Positions 6,308 through 14,398 of a stretch of 42,212 bases of DNA are shown here, in pieces. Numbering within the stretch: position 1 is the stretch's first letter; each line of letters opens with the position of its first letter. The translations under genes were made by a program, and so were the position numbers. Source of the DNA: an uncultured Peptostreptococcaceae bacterium (GTDB taxonomy: Bacteria > Bacillota > Clostridia > Peptostreptococcales > Peptostreptococcaceae); contig CAMTIM010000034.1 of assembly GCA_947072565.1 (NCBI GenBank), forward strand, positions 1 to 42,212, read 5' to 3'. Under the pieces are notes generated by a model that had not been told where the DNA came from, searched no databases, and was given only the letters and a program-made list of their open reading frames with translations.

Positions 6308-8236
6308 TTGAAAAAAGTTATAGGGATTATAGCATCAGATTATGAACTAAAAGAAAAAATAGAAAATCTTTATTCAAAGGATATAAAGAATGGAAATATT
6401 ATAATAGATATTATAAAAGTAGATTTATTGGAAGAACAGGGAAAAATACTAGAAGATAAGGGTGCGCAAATTATTATCGGAAGAGGTGGAGGATATAAAT
6501 TAATATTAGATACCGTAAATGTACCGGTAATACCTTTAAATATGAAAGTAATAGATTTATTAAAAGCAATAAAGATAGCAAGCACTTATTCAAAGAAAAT
6601 AGTACTTGTCTTAGGATATGATGAAGTTGATTTTGACTATTCTAGTTGGAAAAACATAATGAGCGTAGATGTTACTGAAGAATGGTTTAAATCAAAATAC
6701 GAAATAAGAAATAGAGTTATAAAATACCTAGATCAAAAAGATGATGTAGTTATTGTTGGCAGTGGAATAGCATGTTCTTTTGCTAGACAATACAAAATGA
6801 ATAATGTATTTATTAATGCAAGTGATGATTCTATAAAAGAAGTAATTGAGTATTCTAAAAAACTATTAGAATCATTAGAAGATGAAAAATTTAATAATGA
6901 AGTATTGAGAAATGTATTAGATGGTGTAAAAGATGGAATAATTGCGATTGATAAAAGAGGCAGCATTATACTATGTAATGCAAGTGCAAAAAAAATATTG
7001 AAATGCGATAAAAAAGATGTATCAAATAAGTTAATAACAACTGTATTTAGTAATATGGAGTGGCTATTAGGAGGACTAGATAATAAACGCCAGATAAGGA
7101 ATATAGGTGATTTGGTAGTAAATACAAGGTCAGTACCCATAAAAGTAGATTCAGAGATTCATGGAGTACTATGGATTCTTCAAGATATTACAAAATTGCA
7201 AAAACTAGAAAGAAATATAAGAATAGATTTAAATGAAAGAGGCTTATATGCAAAGTATACCTTTTCTGATTTTATACATAAAGACCCTGAAACTAAGGAG
7301 TTTATAGAAGAAGCTAAAAAAATTGGTAAAACTGATTATACAACTTTACTATACGGAGAAAGTGGTTCAGGAAAAGAAATATTAGCCCAAAGTATTCACA
7401 ATATAAGTAAAAGAAAAGACAAGCCTTTTGTTGCTATAAATTGTGCTACTATCTCAGAGAGTTTATTAGAAAGTGAATTATTTGGATATGAAGAAGGGTC
7501 TTTTACGGGTGCTAGAAAAGGTGGAAAACAAGGTCTATTTGAACTAGCCCATGGTGGAACTATATTTTTAGATGAAATAAATAGCTTACCTCTTCATGTT
7601 CAAAATAAACTTTTGAGAGTAATAGAAGAAAGACAAATAATGAGAATAGGATCAGATTGTATGATTCCTTTAGATATTAGGATAATAGCTGCAACAAATG
7701 AACATTTAATATCTAAAATAAAAGATAAAACTTTTAGGGCGGATTTATTTTATAGACTAAGTAGTTTAGAAATAAACATACCTCCTTTAAGGAATAGAAA
7801 AAATGATATAGCATTTTTGTTTGAACATTTTGTAAGGACTATATTAAATGAAAATCTTTTAGGAAATTTAAATTCTATAGATGAACACTTTACCTTAAAC
7901 AAAGATGAATTAATGAAATTAGAATGTTATGATTGGCCTGGTAATGTTAGAGAATTAAAAAATGTTGCACAAAAATATGTTATAACAGGCAAAATAAAGA
8001 CATCATCAATTGAAAATGAAGAAATGAAATATATATGCTTAGATAAAGAAACTGAAGACAAAGTAAATAGTATTGACTATAATGACTTTAACATTGATAT
8101 GAAAGAAATTAATAGCTTCGTAGAAATTAAAATTATAGATATGTTATTTAAGCAAGGTCTTTCAAAAACTGAAGTAGCAAATATTCTAGGTATAAGTAGA
8201 ACAGCTCTATGGAATAAGTATAATAAAAAAAAATAA
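6308..8236 (+). CDS. Sigma-54-dependent activator with PrpR_N and PAS domains
   Basis: A 642-residue enhancer-binding protein. Residues ~1-190 are a PrpR_N-type sensor (IIGRGGGYKLILDTVNVPVIPLNMKVIDLLKAI). Residues ~195-300 are a PAS-like domain (VLDGVKDGIIAIDKRGSIILCNASAKKIL). Residues ~320-560 are an AAA+ sigma-54 interaction domain with Walker A GESGSGKE (~350), the sigma-54 contact loop GSFTGA (a variant of GAFTGA), and FLDEIN. The C-terminus is a Fis-type helix-turn-helix (LSKTEVANILGISRTALWNKYNK). The TTG start follows AAGGGAGAG; no nearer in-frame ATG is plausible. PrpR_N domains sense small metabolites, in PrpR 2-methylcitrate. The gene sits directly before enhancer-like repeats and a -24/-12 promoter leading into aminotransferase-ior-buk, so it very probably activates that cluster. 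Its ligand is not known. Confidence 0.93.
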   Translation: MKKVIGIIASDYELKEKIENLYSKDIKNGNIIIDIIKVDLLEEQGKILEDKGAQIIIGRGGGYKLILDTVNVPVIPLNMKVIDLLKAIKIASTYSKKIVLVLGYDEVDFDYSSWKNIMSVDVTEEWFKSKYEIRNRVIKYLDQKDDVVIVGSGIACSFARQYKMNNVFINASDDSIKEVIEYSKKLLESLEDEKFNNEVLRNVLDGVKDGIIAIDKRGSIILCNASAKKILKCDKKDVSNKLITTVFSNMEWLLGGLDNKRQIRNIGDLVVNTRSVPIKVDSEIHGVLWILQDITKLQKLERNIRIDLNERGLYAKYTFSDFIHKDPETKEFIEEAKKIGKTDYTTLLYGESGSGKEILAQSIHNISKRKDKPFVAINCATISESLLESELFGYEEGSFTGARKGGKQGLFELAHGGTIFLDEINSLPLHVQNKLLRVIEERQIMRIGSDCMIPLDIRIIAATNEHLISKIKDKTFRADLFYRLSSLEINIPPLRNRKNDIAFLFEHFVRTILNENLLGNLNSIDEHFTLNKDELMKLECYDWPGNVRELKNVAQKYVITGKIKTSSIENEEMKYICLDKETEDKVNSIDYNDFNIDMKEINSFVEIKIIDMLFKQGLSKTEVANILGISRTALWNKYNKKK

Positions 8237-8238
8237 AA

Positions 8239-8276
8239 TGTTAATAAAAATTAACGTTTGTTAATAAAAATGAACG
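8239..8276. promoter_or_regulatory. Tandem enhancer sites for the sigma-54 activator
   Basis: Two near-identical 18-mers, TGTTAATAAAAATTAACG (8239-8256) and TGTTAATAAAAATGAACG (8259-8276), repeat with a 20-base period, about two helical turns. Copy 1 contains the inverted repeat GTTAAT/ATTAAC, as expected for a Fis-type dimer. They lie ~145-180 bp upstream of the -24/-12 promoter, a normal distance for an upstream activating sequence. Binding by the adjacent regulator is inferred. Confidence 0.7.
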
Positions 8277-8327
8277 CTAATATAAAATAAATTATAAAAT
8301 AAAAAAACGTATTCAATAAAAGATATA

Positions 8328-8366
8328 AAAGATAGGTGATGTTTAAAGCTAGCCTATCTTTTTTTA
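8328..8366 (+). terminator. Terminator of the activator gene
   Basis: AAAGATAGG (8328-8336) pairs with CCTATCTTT (8353-8361) around a 16-nt loop, followed by a T-run. It separates the activator transcript from the catabolic operon and lies between the enhancer repeats and the sigma-54 promoter. Confidence 0.78.
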
Positions 8367-8418
8367 GTTATACTTATAATTTTATTAAATTAATAAAGTT
8401 TCGGAAAATATAAACTAT

Positions 8419-8434
8419 TGGCATAGCTCTTGCT
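8419..8434 (+). promoter_or_regulatory. Sigma-54 (-24/-12) promoter
   Basis: TTGGCATAGCTCTTGCT fits the TGGCA-N6-TTGC consensus. The invariant GG (8420-8421) and GC (8432-8433) are separated by exactly 10 bases. Transcription would start near 8445, ~26 nt before the aminotransferase start codon. With the upstream enhancer repeats and activator gene this is a complete sigma-54 unit. Confidence 0.85.
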
Positions 8435-8470
8435 TTAATAATAAGTAAAATTACTATTAGGGGTGATGAT

Positions 8471-9724
8471 ATGAGTCAAAGTATGGTGGCAAAGCATTCT
8501 ATGTGGCCAAGACAAAAGGACATAATATTTAACTTATCAGAAAGAGCTCAAAGAGCGGAAAAATCTATAGGAAAAGATAATGTTATTAATGCTACTATAG
8601 GTGCTCTTATGGATGATTATGGAACATTAATAACAATGGATACTGTTTATAATGAGTATAAATCATTAGATAATAAAGATATATCAGCATATGCTTCTCT
8701 AGAAGGTCAGCCAGACTATCTAGAAGCTGTTAAAAAAGTATGTTTCAAAGAATATATGCCAGATGGGTATATAAAAGCGGTAGCATCCCCAGGTGGAAGT
8801 GGAGCAATAAAGTTAGCAGCTTGGAATTATACTGAAGAAGGAGACCAAATATTAACATCAGATTGGTTTTGGAGTCCATATGTAAGTATAACGGAAGAAA
8901 TAGGAAGAAAAGTAAGTACATATCAGTTATTTGATGAAAACAATAATTTTAATTTTAATTCATTTAAAGAAGAATTTTTAAATATAGCATCTAAGCAGGA
9001 AAGAATTTTTACAATTTTAAATACACCAGCACATAATCCTACAGGCTATAGTGTATCAGATGACGAGTGGGATAAAATAATAGGTTTATCAAAAGAAGTA
9101 GCAACAAATCCAGATAAGAAAATAATATTATTTGTAGATATCGCATACATTGACTTTGCAAGTGATGATAATGCAAGTAGAAAATTCTTTAAAAAATTCT
9201 CTAATCTTCCTGAAAATATACTTGTAATAGTTGGATTTAGTATGTCAAAAGGTTTTACAGCATATGGAATGAGAATGGGAGCTGCAGTGTGTATAACAGC
9301 TAGTGAAAACGTTGCCGAAGAATTCTACTATGGATGTGTTCATTCATGTAGAGCAAATTGGTCAAACTGTAATAGAGGAGCAATGAAGCTACTATCTAAC
9401 ATAGTTCAAGATGAGGACAAGTTTGAAAAGTATACACAAGAAAAAACACTTTATAAAGAAATGTTAAAAAGAAGAGCTAAGGTATTTGTTGAAGAGGCAG
9501 AAAAAGTAGGTCTTGATATATTACCATATAGAGATGGATTCTTTGTAAGTATACCATGTGATAATCCAAGAGAAGTGTGTGAAGAATTAACAAAGGATAA
9601 TTTATATCTTGTACCATTAAAAGCGGGTCTTCGATTTGCTGTATGTGCAGTAAATGAAAATAAATGTAAGGTATCTCCAAGCATTATAAAAAATGCTCTA
9701 CAATACATTAAAAACCAAAAGTAG
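8471..9724 (+). CDS. Class I/II aminotransferase, probably aromatic
   Basis: A 417-residue PLP-dependent fold-type I aminotransferase. Visible are the substrate/PLP motif LNTPAHNPTGYS, the DIAYID segment carrying the pyridine-nitrogen aspartate, and the lysine motif SMSKGFTAYGMRMG with Schiff-base K260. It would transfer an amino group from an amino acid to 2-oxoglutarate, giving the 2-oxoacid used by the next two gene products. The start is ATG after TAGGGGTGAT, just downstream of the sigma-54 promoter. As first gene of the aminotransferase-iorA-iorB-buk set, its likely substrates are aromatic (Phe/Tyr/Trp) or other hydrophobic amino acids. Substrate choice cannot be read from sequence alone. 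Confidence 0.88.
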   Translation: MSQSMVAKHSMWPRQKDIIFNLSERAQRAEKSIGKDNVINATIGALMDDYGTLITMDTVYNEYKSLDNKDISAYASLEGQPDYLEAVKKVCFKEYMPDGYIKAVASPGGSGAIKLAAWNYTEEGDQILTSDWFWSPYVSITEEIGRKVSTYQLFDENNNFNFNSFKEEFLNIASKQERIFTILNTPAHNPTGYSVSDDEWDKIIGLSKEVATNPDKKIILFVDIAYIDFASDDNASRKFFKKFSNLPENILVIVGFSMSKGFTAYGMRMGAAVCITASENVAEEFYYGCVHSCRANWSNCNRGAMKLLSNIVQDEDKFEKYTQEKTLYKEMLKRRAKVFVEEAEKVGLDILPYRDGFFVSIPCDNPREVCEELTKDNLYLVPLKAGLRFAVCAVNENKCKVSPSIIKNALQYIKNQK

Positions 9725-9808
9725 TTGAAAAAAATTAAAATTTAATACTAAATTTTAATATTATCATAGAATAGATTTAAACTATTATTATCATGGGGGA
9801 ATTAAATT

Positions 9809-11608
9809 ATGAAAAAATTAATGACAGGTAATGAGGCTATTGCTCGAGGAGCGTATGAAGCAGGTGTTAAGTTTGCATCTGCTTACCCAGGAACTCCAAG
9901 TACCGAAATATTAGAAAATGTAGCTATGTATAAAGGCGACATAGTAGCTGAATGGGCAACAAATGAAAAAGTTGCACTAGAAGCAGTAATAGGTGGTTCT
10001 ATAGCGGGGGCTAGAACTATGGCATCTATGAAGCATGTTGGTATAAATGTAGCAGCAGATCCATTATTTACATTCGCTTATACAGGCGTAAATGGTGGAA
10101 TGGTACTAATAAGTGCTGATGAACCAGGAATGCACTCTTCACAAAATGAACAAGATAACAGAAACTATGCTAAATTTGCTAAAATAGCATTATTTGAGCC
10201 GGCAACAAGCCAAGAAGCTAAAGATATGTTAAAAGAAGCATTTGAAGTAAGTGAAAAATATGACACTCCAGTCTTATATAGAGTAACAACAAGACTATGC
10301 CATTCAAAAGGAATTGTAGATTGTACTGATAGAGTAGAAGTTGGTATAAAAGATTATGTAAAAAATCCTCAAAAAAATCTTACAGTTCCAGCACATGCTA
10401 GAATATTAAGAAATTCAGTAGAAGAGAGATTACAAAAGCTTGCAGATTACTCTAATAATACAGATTTAAATACTTATGAAATAAATGATAAAAAAATAGG
10501 TATAGTAGCTTCAGGAATGTGTCATACATATGCAAAAGAAGTATTTGGAGAAAATGCATCTTATATGAAGTTAGGATTTACAAATCCAATGCCAATGGAA
10601 AAAATAAAAGAGTTTGCTTCTAAAGTAGACAAAATTTATGTTATAGAAGAAAATGATCCATTTATAGAAGATCAAATGAAATGTGCAGGAATAAACTGTA
10701 TAGGAAAAGATGTATTACCTATAAGTGGAGAAATGACTCCGGATGTAATAAGAGAAGCTATATTTGGAAAAACAAATGATACTATAGAGTATAATAAAGA
10801 TTTAGTAGTACCAAGACCTCCAGGTTTATGTGCAGGATGTCCACATAGAGGATTCTTCTATGAGTTAGGAAAGAGAAAGAATGTAATGGTAACAGGAGAT
10901 ATAGGATGTTATACTCTTGGATTTGCACCTCCTTATAATGCAATGGATACAGTAGTTTGTATGGGTGCAAGTTTAAGTACAGGACATGGAGCACAAAAGG
11001 TGTTTAATATGAAAGAAGATAATGAAATGAGAGTTGTTGGAGTACTTGGAGATTCAACATTCTTCCATACAGGAATAAATTCATTATTAGATGTTGTATA
11101 TAACAATGGAAATTCAATATCAGTAATATTAGACAACAGAATAACTGGTATGACAGGACATCAACAAAATCCAGGAACAGGATATACATTACAAGGTGAT
11201 GTAACTAACGAAGTAGATATTGAAAACTTAGTAAAAGCTTGTGGAGTTAAAAATATAAGAAATATAGATCCAAATAATTTAAAAGAAGTAAAAGAAACTC
11301 TAGATTGGGCATTTGATTTAGATGAGCCTTCAGTAATAATAACTAGATGGCCATGTGTACTTAAAAAATTCTCAAAACAAGATATAACAGAGTTTAATAA
11401 TCCATTTACATCTAAATGTGAAGTGGAACATGAAAGTTGTGTAGGATGTAAAATATGTATGAAAACAGGATGTCCAGCAATATCATTTGATAAAGAAGAA
11501 AAAGTAGTAAATATAGATAAAAATCAATGTGTAGGATGTGGTGTTTGTTCTCAAGTATGTCCTAAAGAAGCAATAACTAATAGTGCTACAAGTAAGGGGG
11601 TAAATTAA
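9809..11608 (+). CDS. iorA: Indolepyruvate:ferredoxin oxidoreductase, alpha subunit
   Basis: A 599-residue subunit with pyruvate-ferredoxin-oxidoreductase-type architecture. The N-terminal domain (NEAIARGAYEAGVKFASAYPGTPSTEI) is followed by a middle domain and a TPP-binding domain (PGLCAGCPHRGFFYELGKRK...GDIGCYTLG; GDSTFFHTGINSLLDV...DNRITGMTGHQQNPGTG). The C-terminus has two 4Fe-4S motifs (CVGCKICMKTGCP and CVGCGVCSQVCP). IOR oxidatively decarboxylates aryl pyruvates to aryl-acetyl-CoA, reducing ferredoxin, in the cytoplasm. The start follows GGGGGAATTAAATT. It is one base from iorB and in the same operon as the aminotransferase. Lab-tested IORs prefer indolepyruvate/phenylpyruvate; activity on branched-chain oxoacids is possible. 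Confidence 0.93.
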   Translation: MKKLMTGNEAIARGAYEAGVKFASAYPGTPSTEILENVAMYKGDIVAEWATNEKVALEAVIGGSIAGARTMASMKHVGINVAADPLFTFAYTGVNGGMVLISADEPGMHSSQNEQDNRNYAKFAKIALFEPATSQEAKDMLKEAFEVSEKYDTPVLYRVTTRLCHSKGIVDCTDRVEVGIKDYVKNPQKNLTVPAHARILRNSVEERLQKLADYSNNTDLNTYEINDKKIGIVASGMCHTYAKEVFGENASYMKLGFTNPMPMEKIKEFASKVDKIYVIEENDPFIEDQMKCAGINCIGKDVLPISGEMTPDVIREAIFGKTNDTIEYNKDLVVPRPPGLCAGCPHRGFFYELGKRKNVMVTGDIGCYTLGFAPPYNAMDTVVCMGASLSTGHGAQKVFNMKEDNEMRVVGVLGDSTFFHTGINSLLDVVYNNGNSISVILDNRITGMTGHQQNPGTGYTLQGDVTNEVDIENLVKACGVKNIRNIDPNNLKEVKETLDWAFDLDEPSVIITRWPCVLKKFSKQDITEFNNPFTSKCEVEHESCVGCKICMKTGCPAISFDKEEKVVNIDKNQCVGCGVCSQVCPKEAITNSATSKGVN

Positions 11609-11609
11609 T

Positions 11610-12203
11610 ATGACTAAGAGTATTCTTTTAGTAGGTGTAGGTGGTCAAGGGACTATACTTGCTAGTAAATTATTAACTACAGGACTTATGGAAGCGGGAT
11701 ACGATGTTAAAATGAGTGAGATACATGGAATGAGTCAAAGGGGTGGTTCGGTATCTTCACAAGTTAGATATGGAAATGCAGTATATTCACCAGTTATAGA
11801 AGTTGGTGGAGCTGATATATTAGTTTCTTTTGAAAAGATGGAAGCATTAAGATGGTTAAACTATCTAAAACCAGAAGGTAAAATAATATCAAATAATTAT
11901 AGAATGGATTCTATGCCAGTACTTACTGGAAAAGCTGAATACAAAGAAAAAGAAATAGAAGAAGAATTAAATAGATTAGATGCAACAATGTTAAATGCAG
12001 CAGATGAGGCTGTAAAACTTGGAAATGCTAAAGTTATGAATATAATATTATTAGGAGCTTTAGTAAAATCTATGAAGTTAGAAGATATAAATTGGGAAAA
12101 AATAATAAAAGATAATGTAAAAGAAAAATTTGTAGATATAAACATAAAAGCTTTAAAACATGGTATGAAATTAGTATCTAAAGAAGCATTAGCTACAAAT
12201 TAA
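11610..12203 (+). CDS. iorB: Indolepyruvate:ferredoxin oxidoreductase, beta subunit
   Basis: A 197-residue gamma-domain-type subunit. It opens with SILLVGVGGQGTILASKLLTTGLMEAGYDVKMSEIHGMSQRGGSVSSQVR, the standard 2-oxoacid oxidoreductase gamma signature (GxGGQG and the MSQRGG loop). It forms the heteromer with IorA and probably contributes CoA binding. Its ATG lies one base after the iorA stop, with the AAGGGGG ribosome binding site inside the end of iorA, so translation is probably coupled. It is followed by a long hairpin before the kinase gene. Length is typical. Confidence 0.93.
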   Translation: MTKSILLVGVGGQGTILASKLLTTGLMEAGYDVKMSEIHGMSQRGGSVSSQVRYGNAVYSPVIEVGGADILVSFEKMEALRWLNYLKPEGKIISNNYRMDSMPVLTGKAEYKEKEIEEELNRLDATMLNAADEAVKLGNAKVMNIILLGALVKSMKLEDINWEKIIKDNVKEKFVDINIKALKHGMKLVSKEALATN

Positions 12204-12212
12204 TTTTTAAAG

Positions 12213-12247
12213 AGCTATTATGAACTTACATTAAGTTCATAATAGCT
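12213..12247 (+). terminator. Long hairpin between iorB and buk
   Basis: A perfect 16-bp stem (12213-12228 with 12232-12247) and 3-nt loop, followed by TAATTTAAA rather than a solid U-run. It may be a partial terminator that lowers buk expression relative to iorAB. The 70 bases between it and buk show no clear promoter. Confidence 0.6.
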
Positions 12248-12317
12248 TAATTTAAATACATATGATTTTAAAATTAAGAACATTTAGATTAAATTAAAGT
12301 TGAAAAGGGGCATAACT

Positions 12318-13403
12318 ATGAACTATAGAATATTAGCTATAAATCCAGGATCTACATCTACTAAAATTGCTGTATATGATAATGACAAACAAATATTGGT
12401 AAAAGGTATAGATCATAATGCAACAGATTTAGAAAAATACGATAGGGTGCAAGATCAATTTGATATGAGAAAAAGTGAAGTTTTAAAAGTTCTTCAAGAA
12501 AATAATATAGAAATAAATACTTTAAGTGCAGTTGTTGGAAGGGGAGGGTTACTTCCACCAGTTAAATCAGGAGCATACTTAGTAAATGATGAAATGATAG
12601 ATAGATTAAAAAATAGACCGGTTATAGAACATGCATCTAATTTAGGAGCAATAATATCTTATGAAATAGCCAGACTATTAGGAATAAACGCATACATATA
12701 CGATTCAGTAGCTGTAGATGAATTTAAAGATGTTGCTAGATTATCAGGAATCAGCGGTATGGATAGAGAAAGTTTAAGTCATGCACTTAACTCTAGAGCT
12801 ATGGCTATAAAGTATGCAAAAGAAAATAATACTAATTATAGTGACTTAAATCTAATAGTAGCTCATTTGGGTGGAGGAATAACTGTAAGTGTTCATGAAA
12901 AAGGGAAAATGGTAGACATAGTTTCTGATGATGAAGGCTCATTCTCACCAGAGAGAGCAGGAAGAGTACCTTGTAAAAAATTAATAGATAGATGTTTCTC
13001 AGGAAACTATACTCACAAAGAAATGCTTAAGATGATAAGAGGAAAAGGTGGAATAGTTTCATACTTAAACACTGTAGATGTTAGAGAAGTTGAAAAAATG
13101 ATAAGCGAAGGAAACAAAGAAGCAAAACTTGTGCATGAATCAATGGCTTATCAAGTAGCTAAATCAATAGGAGAATTAGCTACAGTTGTAGAGGGTAGAG
13201 TTGATGCAATAATTATAACTGGTGGGATAGCATACTCTAAAATGATGACAGCTAATATTAAAAAGAGAGTAGAATTTATATCTAAAGTAGAGATTTTGCC
13301 AGGTGAAAATGAATTAGAGTCATTATCATTAGGAACTTTAAGAGTATTAAATAAAGAAGAAAAAGCAAGAGAATACCAAGAAGAAAGTTTAGTAAAAGCA
13401 TAA
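12318..13403 (+). CDS. buk: Butyrate kinase family (acyl-phosphate to acid plus ATP)
   Basis: A 361-residue ASKHA-fold kinase that catalyses acyl phosphate + ADP to carboxylate + ATP. The signatures are LAINPGSTSTKIAVYD (phosphate loop), VVGRGGLLPPVKSGAYLVND, HLGGGITVSVHEKGKMVDI, DEGSFSPERAG, and IITGGIAYSKMM near the C-terminus. Length is normal for Buk. A TTG at 12300 is in frame, but GAAAAGGGG just before the ATG at 12318 decides that start. No phosphotransbutyrylase (ptb) gene adjoins it, contrary to the usual ptb-buk pair. With IOR upstream the substrate may be an aryl-acetyl or branched acyl phosphate made by an enzyme encoded elsewhere. Confidence 0.92.
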   Translation: MNYRILAINPGSTSTKIAVYDNDKQILVKGIDHNATDLEKYDRVQDQFDMRKSEVLKVLQENNIEINTLSAVVGRGGLLPPVKSGAYLVNDEMIDRLKNRPVIEHASNLGAIISYEIARLLGINAYIYDSVAVDEFKDVARLSGISGMDRESLSHALNSRAMAIKYAKENNTNYSDLNLIVAHLGGGITVSVHEKGKMVDIVSDDEGSFSPERAGRVPCKKLIDRCFSGNYTHKEMLKMIRGKGGIVSYLNTVDVREVEKMISEGNKEAKLVHESMAYQVAKSIGELATVVEGRVDAIIITGGIAYSKMMTANIKKRVEFISKVEILPGENELESLSLGTLRVLNKEEKAREYQEESLVKA

Positions 13404-13407
13404 CAGA

Positions 13408-13457
13408 AAAATGGAGCATATAGGTTGATTGTTAAATCAGCATATATGCTCCATTTT
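13408..13457. terminator. Bidirectional terminator between buk and the DUF1540 gene
   Basis: Arms 13408-13422 and 13443-13457 (AAAATGGAGCATATA and its complement) pair perfectly. A smaller stem (TGATT/AATCA) lies inside the loop. Confidence 0.8.
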
Positions 13458-13460
13458 GGA

Positions 13461-13772
13461 TTATTTACATACAAAAGTTTCACAACTTGCATTTTGTGCG
13501 TTTATTTGTACACTTGATGCTTTACAAGAACCCGAATTATTGTATGAACACTTAGTTGCTTGACAAGCTATACTACCAGTTTTTGTACAAGTACATCCTT
13601 CAGAACCGCAATTGCTCATACTACTAGATGATCTATCTTCAAAAGAAGCACAAGCAGTTGAACCAGTAGTTGTAGCTTGAGTTCCAGCTACACTTATAGC
13701 TCCAGCATAGCAAGAACTAGCATTATTATGAATACAATTAGTTGCAGAACAACTTAAATTACCATTTGACAT
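13461..13772 (-). CDS. Cysteine-rich protein with two DUF1540 repeats
   Basis: A 103-residue protein carrying two DUF1540 units: LSCSATNCIHNNASSCYAGAI...STACASF (~7-44) and IACQATKCSYNNSGSCKASSVQINAQNASCETF (~68-101), joined by a Ser/Gly/Cys-rich linker (SSSSMSNCGSEGCTCTK). The spaced cysteines suggest a zinc- or iron-binding knuckle. There is no signal peptide. DUF1540 proteins are small, common in clostridia and of unknown function; some are made in sporulation, but nothing here shows that. The TAGGAGG ribosome binding site is strong. The terminator at 13408-13457 lies just beyond the stop. Confidence 0.88.
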   Translation of the reverse strand: MSNGNLSCSATNCIHNNASSCYAGAISVAGTQATTTGSTACASFEDRSSSSMSNCGSEGCTCTKTGSIACQATKCSYNNSGSCKASSVQINAQNASCETFVCK

Positions 13773-13849
13773 ATAAATACCTCCTAAGACTGTTTTCTAT
13801 CTTAGTATGTGACAAATATATAATTTTATGTATTTTAGAATATAACTAC

Positions 13850-14281
13850 TTATGATTTTGAAATACAACTATTGCAAATTAAAGCTACATCTTCTAAAGT
13901 TTCTCTTCCTAAATTTTTATTAAGGTGTACTACATTCAAATCAGTATTACATCCACAAAGGCAACATTCATTATCACTTTGTTTTATAACGGAGTCTTTA
14001 AATAGTTGCAAATGAGTAGAATTTAAATATTCTTTATAATTTATCTTAATGCAAGCCTCTAAAAAATTGTTGTATAAATCGTCTAAATCACTACTTTTTA
14101 GGTTTGAATGCTCTGTTTCGAAATAAGTACAAGAATCTTTGAATATTGGTATTGAATTTGACATTATACACTTTATATTGTACTCATAATTTTCATTAGG
14201 ACCCTCTAAAGTAAGATGTTTGCAAAAAGAACAGCACTCTTTAGGTAAATTTTCTTTTAGTTGCTCAATTTTAATATCCAT
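13850..14281 (-). CDS. Cysteine-rich protein with an HNH-like C-terminus
   Basis: A 143-residue protein of no family I can name firmly. The N-terminus has a cysteine cluster (ECCSFCKHLTLEG...YNIKCIM...DSCTYFE). The C-terminus reads ECCLCGCNTDLNVVHLNKNLGRETLEDVALICNSCISKS: two CxxC pairs flanking a VVH and a late Asn, the layout of an HNH nuclease (CxxC...H...N...CxxC) in degenerate form. It could be an HNH-like endonuclease or simply a zinc-binding protein. GGGAGGA precedes the start. It is divergent from the channel gene and its promoter probably lies in the AT-rich 14282-14398 gap. Confidence 0.7.
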   Translation of the reverse strand: MDIKIEQLKENLPKECCSFCKHLTLEGPNENYEYNIKCIMSNSIPIFKDSCTYFETEHSNLKSSDLDDLYNNFLEACIKINYKEYLNSTHLQLFKDSVIKQSDNECCLCGCNTDLNVVHLNKNLGRETLEDVALICNSCISKS

Positions 14282-14398
14282 AAATATCCTCCCAAAATCT
14301 TATATTCTAAATATTGATTATTTATAATATATATTAAAAAGGGTGTACAAGTATTCTATAAATACAGGATATTAATAAAAAATAGTTAGGATGAGATT

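Noticed and set aside
9451-9708. Antisense ORFs within the aminotransferase gene, and similar frames over ior, grd and other genes
   Set aside because: They mirror well-supported coding regions and have no ribosome binding sites or recognisable domains.
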